This document shows, one piece after another, positions 20,405 to 23,380 of a stretch of 23,380 nt of DNA. Source of the stretch: Schoenoplectus triqueter (Eukaryota > Streptophyta > Magnoliopsida > Poales > Cyperaceae); assembly GCA_964058805.1 (NCBI GenBank), contig CAXKVV010001954.1, forward strand, positions 1 through 23,380, written 5' to 3'. Below the pieces are notes generated by a model, which saw only the letters and a list, made by a program, of their open reading frames with translations, did no database searches and was not told the DNA's origin. Position numbers and translations under genes: made by a program. The first letter of the stretch is position 1. Each line of letters opens with the position of its first letter.

Positions 20405-20591
20405 CACGAGATCCATGACTATGACTCTATGTCATAGGCCCCTCGATTTGCGCTCTCCTCTCTTTCGCTTTCTCCCACGGAAATATCGCATCGTACCTCC
20501 CCAACTCTCAACTCTTGGTTCCTGATCTGATCTGATCGCATCACTGTCCACATCTATTGCTTCTTTAAGGGGTTTGACAGATTTTGAAACC

Positions 20592-20917
20592 ATGTCGTCG
20601 TCGATTTTGGATGAAGCTTCTTTTTCTCTCTCAGGTACCTCCGCCCCCACTAGTTTCTAGTTTCTACCGTTCGTCCTTCAACAGTTCGTACAGCACAAAG
20701 AGATGTGTGTGTGTGTGTGTGTGCGCGCTCAATTTCTTTCCCTTTTTTAATATTTCGTGTTTGAAAAGAGTCGGTTTGGTAACTTCACAACTTCAGAAAG
20801 TTCATGATCTTGATGTAAGAAGGTCGATAATTTTGCTGTTGTGTAGGAATTGGAGCAAGCTGGAGTAGTAACCGGGAGATCCAATTGGCCTCAATTTCTA
20901 GAAGAGTAGTCAGCTGA
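20592..20917 (+). CDS. Spliced upstream ORF (37 codons) in the ARAD-like leader
   Basis: ATG at 20592 opens MSSSILDEASFSLS up to 20634, where a good donor (CAG|GTACCT) lies. Joining to the acceptor GTGTAG ending at 20846 keeps the frame open to TGA at 20915-20917, giving 37 codons, 44 bases before the main ATG. Without splicing the frame closes within the intron. It may be a translational regulator of the main ORF. I recognise no conserved peptide family; comparison with orthologous leaders would decide. Confidence 0.45.
20635..20846 (+). other. 5' leader intron of the ARAD-like gene
   Basis: 212 bp from GTACCT to TTGCTGTTGTGTAG, T-rich, containing a (TG)9-type microsatellite at about 20704-20723 and a TTAAT branch-like stretch. 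Leader introns are common in plant glycosyltransferase genes and can enhance expression. Predicted by eye only. Confidence 0.55.
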
Positions 20918-20961
20918 AATTGTTTCAATTTGATATATAATTTTCTCTATTAAGTGCAAAG

Positions 20962-22735
20962 ATGCCATCTTTGAACTTGAAATCAAAGAAACTTCTCTTC
21001 TGTGTTATGTCCATTGCAATTTTAGTAATGGTAGTTTCATGCTGGAGTCTCAAATCAGGTGATAACTGCACACACTCCAATACATCTCTTCTTTTTCCCC
21101 TGACCAACAATATATCAGAGCACATAGCTAACCCTATTAACAGTGTAATAAACAAGGAATGCAACATTGACCAAGCCTTGTTGAAAGTGTACATGTATGA
21201 TCTACCCCCGATGTTTCATTTTGGCATGTTGGGTTGGAAAGGAAAAGCTAATCAGACGTGGCCTGATGTCAGTAACCCTACTCAGGTCCCAACATACCCT
21301 GGCGGCTTAAATTTGCAACACAGTATAGAGTACTGGCTTATACTAGACCTGCTCTCCTCAACAATACCTGGTTTCAAACGGCCCTGTACTGCAATCCGGG
21401 TTAATGATCCGGATTTAGCAGACATATTCTTCGTACCATTCTTCTCTTCTCTAAGCTATAATCGGCACTCCAAAATTCATGGGAAGGAGAAAATCAGTAA
21501 GAACAAATTTCTACAGGATGAATTGGTGAAGTTCTTGATGAACAGAGAGGAGTGGAAGAGAGGGGGTGGTAGGGACCACTTTGTACCGGCCCACCACCCG
21601 AATAGCATGTTGGATGCAAGGAAACAGCTAGGATCTGCTATGCTTCTTTTAGCAGATTTTGGCAGGTACCCATTAGAGATTGCAAATTTGAAAAAGGATG
21701 TGATTGCCCCTTATAGGCATGTGGTTGAGTCAGTTGGGAGCGGGTCACCTTCATTTGAAGACAGGCCAATTTTGGCGTACTTCCAAGGAGCGATTTATAG
21801 GAAAGATGTAAGTTATCATTAATTTCTTTTGCATTTTTTATACTTCTGTTTTTTCTTAGTTCATTACTCTAACTTCGTCCACTTACTGTCTAAAACTACT
21901 AATCTTTTGAACTCTCCTTGCTGATTTGAATTTGATTAGCCTAACCCTGTATCATAGTACTGATCTCAGATGTTCTGAGACTTCAGAATGTTCCATTTAA
22001 AACCCTAATTTCATCATTTTCATAGCTTAATCTAAACCTGCATTAGCATCAATCTCTTTTGAAAAGAACAAACAACACATTAAACCAACAGTTGGGACAT
22101 CTATTCTGGTAAAGTAGAACCAACTTACTAGTAAGTACCAAAACCAAAATAACAAAACCTCCCAGAAGAGACAAAAAGATTATCATTTAGAACTTTCCAA
22201 TAAAATAATGTTCTTCCTCTAGGGTGGCATGATTCGGCAAAAACTATACCGACTTCTCAAGGACGAAAAAGATGTACATTTCACCTATGGCAGCGTACGC
22301 CAAAATGGGGTTAAAAATGCCTCCAAAGGAATGGCAAACTCAAAATTCTGCCTTAACATTGCTGGTGACACGCCGTCCTCAAACCGACTCTTTGACGCCA
22401 TTGTCAGCCATTGTGTGCCTGTCATCATTAGCGATGAAATCGAGCTACCATATGAGGATGTCCTAGACTACTCCGAGTTTTGTATTTTTGTGCGTGCTAG
22501 AGATGCAGTGAGGGACCAGTTCTTGGTGCAGGTCTTGAGGGGAATTAGGAGGGAGGAGTGGGAGAGGATGTGGCTGCGGCTGAGGAAGGTGGCAAGGCAT
22601 TTTGAGTACGGGTTCCCATCATTTCAAGGGGATGCAGTGGATATGATATGGGGTGCTGTGCACAGGAAGATCGCAGCTATCCGTTTGGATATGCATCGGC
22701 GGGTTAGGTTGGGCAGCTTGGAAAAGAGTGGTTAG
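20962..22735 (+). CDS. Exostosin-family GT47 glycosyltransferase, ARAD1/ARAD2-like
   Basis: Likely a Golgi type II membrane enzyme of family GT47. Arabidopsis ARAD1 and ARAD2 are implicated in making the arabinan side chains of pectin (rhamnogalacturonan I), and this protein is closest to them by motif. Two exons (20962-21807 and 22223-22735, phase 0, GTAAGT and CCTCTAG splice sites) give 452 residues, about the family length. Residues 11-28 form the membrane anchor after a short basic cytosolic tail; N-glycosylation sites lie at 40, 50 and 97. The exostosin domain starts at LKVYMYDLPP (74-83), then ADIFFVPFFSSLSYNRH (153-169), DHFVPAHHPNSM (205-216), DVIAPYRH (246-253) and FQGAIYRKDGG (274-284). 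The sugar-nucleotide region SKFCLNIAGDTPSSNRLFDA (322-341) and VPVIISDEIELPYEDVLDYS (347-366) are intact. The C-terminal tail is basic. No break is seen; the precise substrate is inferred by family. Confidence 0.85.
21808..22222 (+). other. Intron of the ARAD-like gene
   Basis: 415 bp, donor GAT|GTAAGT and acceptor TTCCTCTAG|GGTGGC, phase 0, splitting the YRKD-GG motif. AT-rich with no ORF or repeat of note. Confidence 0.85.
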
Positions 22736-23380
22736 TTGCTTTAAGAACATTTTTGCTTTCTTTTTTCCATTTTCATTTAGAGGGAGAGATTTGGTATACG
22801 TATGAAATTAGATGGATGGTAATGGTGATATAGATTTGCTTACCTGGGTTGTAGTTTTGGACTTCTAGATATATAATAGTGCTGGATGAGTCTGGCAACT
22901 GACGTAGTTCTGAGTATATTTTCAGTTTGGAGAAATTGTACAATGAATTCAGTTTTTAAGAATCAGATAAGCTTGATTCATTGTTATAGAGGGAGATTTT
23001 TTTCAGATTGATGAAGTTTTCTTTTTACCGCAATTGCAAATGAATGCTCATGATACTAATCAGTTTGTGGCTCAGAAATCTACATTAGGTCGTTTGAAGA
23101 AATTTGGCTTTTGCACTCAAAATAAAAAAGAAAATTTTGTTTGAAGTAAAAATAAAAAGAAATTTGACTTTAGAAATTATGTTAGCTTAACAAAACACTG
23201 CAATAAGTCCGCAATTTTAAACAAATAAAAGTTTACTGGTATAGATTGACTGACAGGAGGGCAAAAAGCAAGGATAAATACCACTTTGTTTTGCACTTTT
23301 CTGCTAGGCAATGAAGAATAAGGGCAAGCACTCAAGCAGACATCTTTGATAAAATACCACCTCTAAAGATAATTGGGATT
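22736..23380. other. 3' flank of the ARAD-like gene
   Basis: The first ~250 bp are probably 3' untranslated region. No perfect AATAAA is evident close to the stop. The remainder is AT-rich intergenic sequence with a short repeated word (AAGAAATTTGRCTTT near 23097 and 23157). No further gene is recognised. Confidence 0.5.

Noticed and set aside
20925..21194. 89-codon minus-strand ORF
   Set aside because: Antisense of the first ARAD-like exon.
1..23380. CRISPR arrays, bacterial operons or prophage features
   Set aside because: The sequence is plant nuclear DNA with introns; no regularly spaced identical repeats of CRISPR type were seen.

Overview
The window is nuclear DNA of a flowering plant. 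It is AT-rich, has GT-AG introns, long non-coding stretches, and remnants of several plant transposon classes (LTR-like, LINE, Helitron, Mutator-like, Tourist-like, SINE-like). A monocot is the best guess, because the first gene resembles the DUF6598 family, which I know mainly from monocots. That is inference; the species cannot be read from the sequence.

Two genes look intact. (1) A DUF6598-like protein on the + strand, with one clear exon ending at 5295, a 3.3 kb intron full of repeats, and a last exon at 8603-9196. Its 5' end is unresolved. (2) A GT47 exostosin-family glycosyltransferase close to plant ARAD1/ARAD2 (putative pectic arabinan arabinosyltransferases), with coding exons 20962-21807 and 22223-22735 giving 452 residues. 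It has a TATA box, GGCCCA/TGGGC promoter elements, a leader intron and a spliced upstream ORF.

Layout: 1-4140 is repeat-derived DNA (CACTA-like end with palindromic subterminal repeats, a degenerate ~44 bp repeat array, foldback elements, a 700 bp AT tract). 4141-4601 is a GGGTC-rich terminal-inverted-repeat element. 4602-9200 is the DUF6598-like gene; its intron holds a 670 bp inverted-repeat element, a tRNA-like SINE head and a Mutator-like element with a perfect 9 bp target duplication. 9872-10341 is a small Helitron-like element. 11230-12823 holds a decayed ribosome-inactivating-protein (RIP)-like sequence between two copies of its 3' flank. 12905-13223 is a Tourist-like MITE. 14235-18019 is a ~3.8 kb imperfect palindrome: each arm carries an outer LTR-like repeat of about 447 bp, a truncated copy of that repeat and a decayed RIP-like fragment. 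From about 18020 a degenerate LINE reverse transcriptase runs to about 19790, followed by the ARAD-like gene.

The most notable structure is the palindrome with RIP-like relics in both arms, next to a DUF6598-like gene. I recall RIP and DUF6598-like modules occurring together in JIP60-type monocot proteins, so the locus may be the remains of a RIP/DUF6598 cluster; this needs a homology search. All RIP-like copies here are broken.
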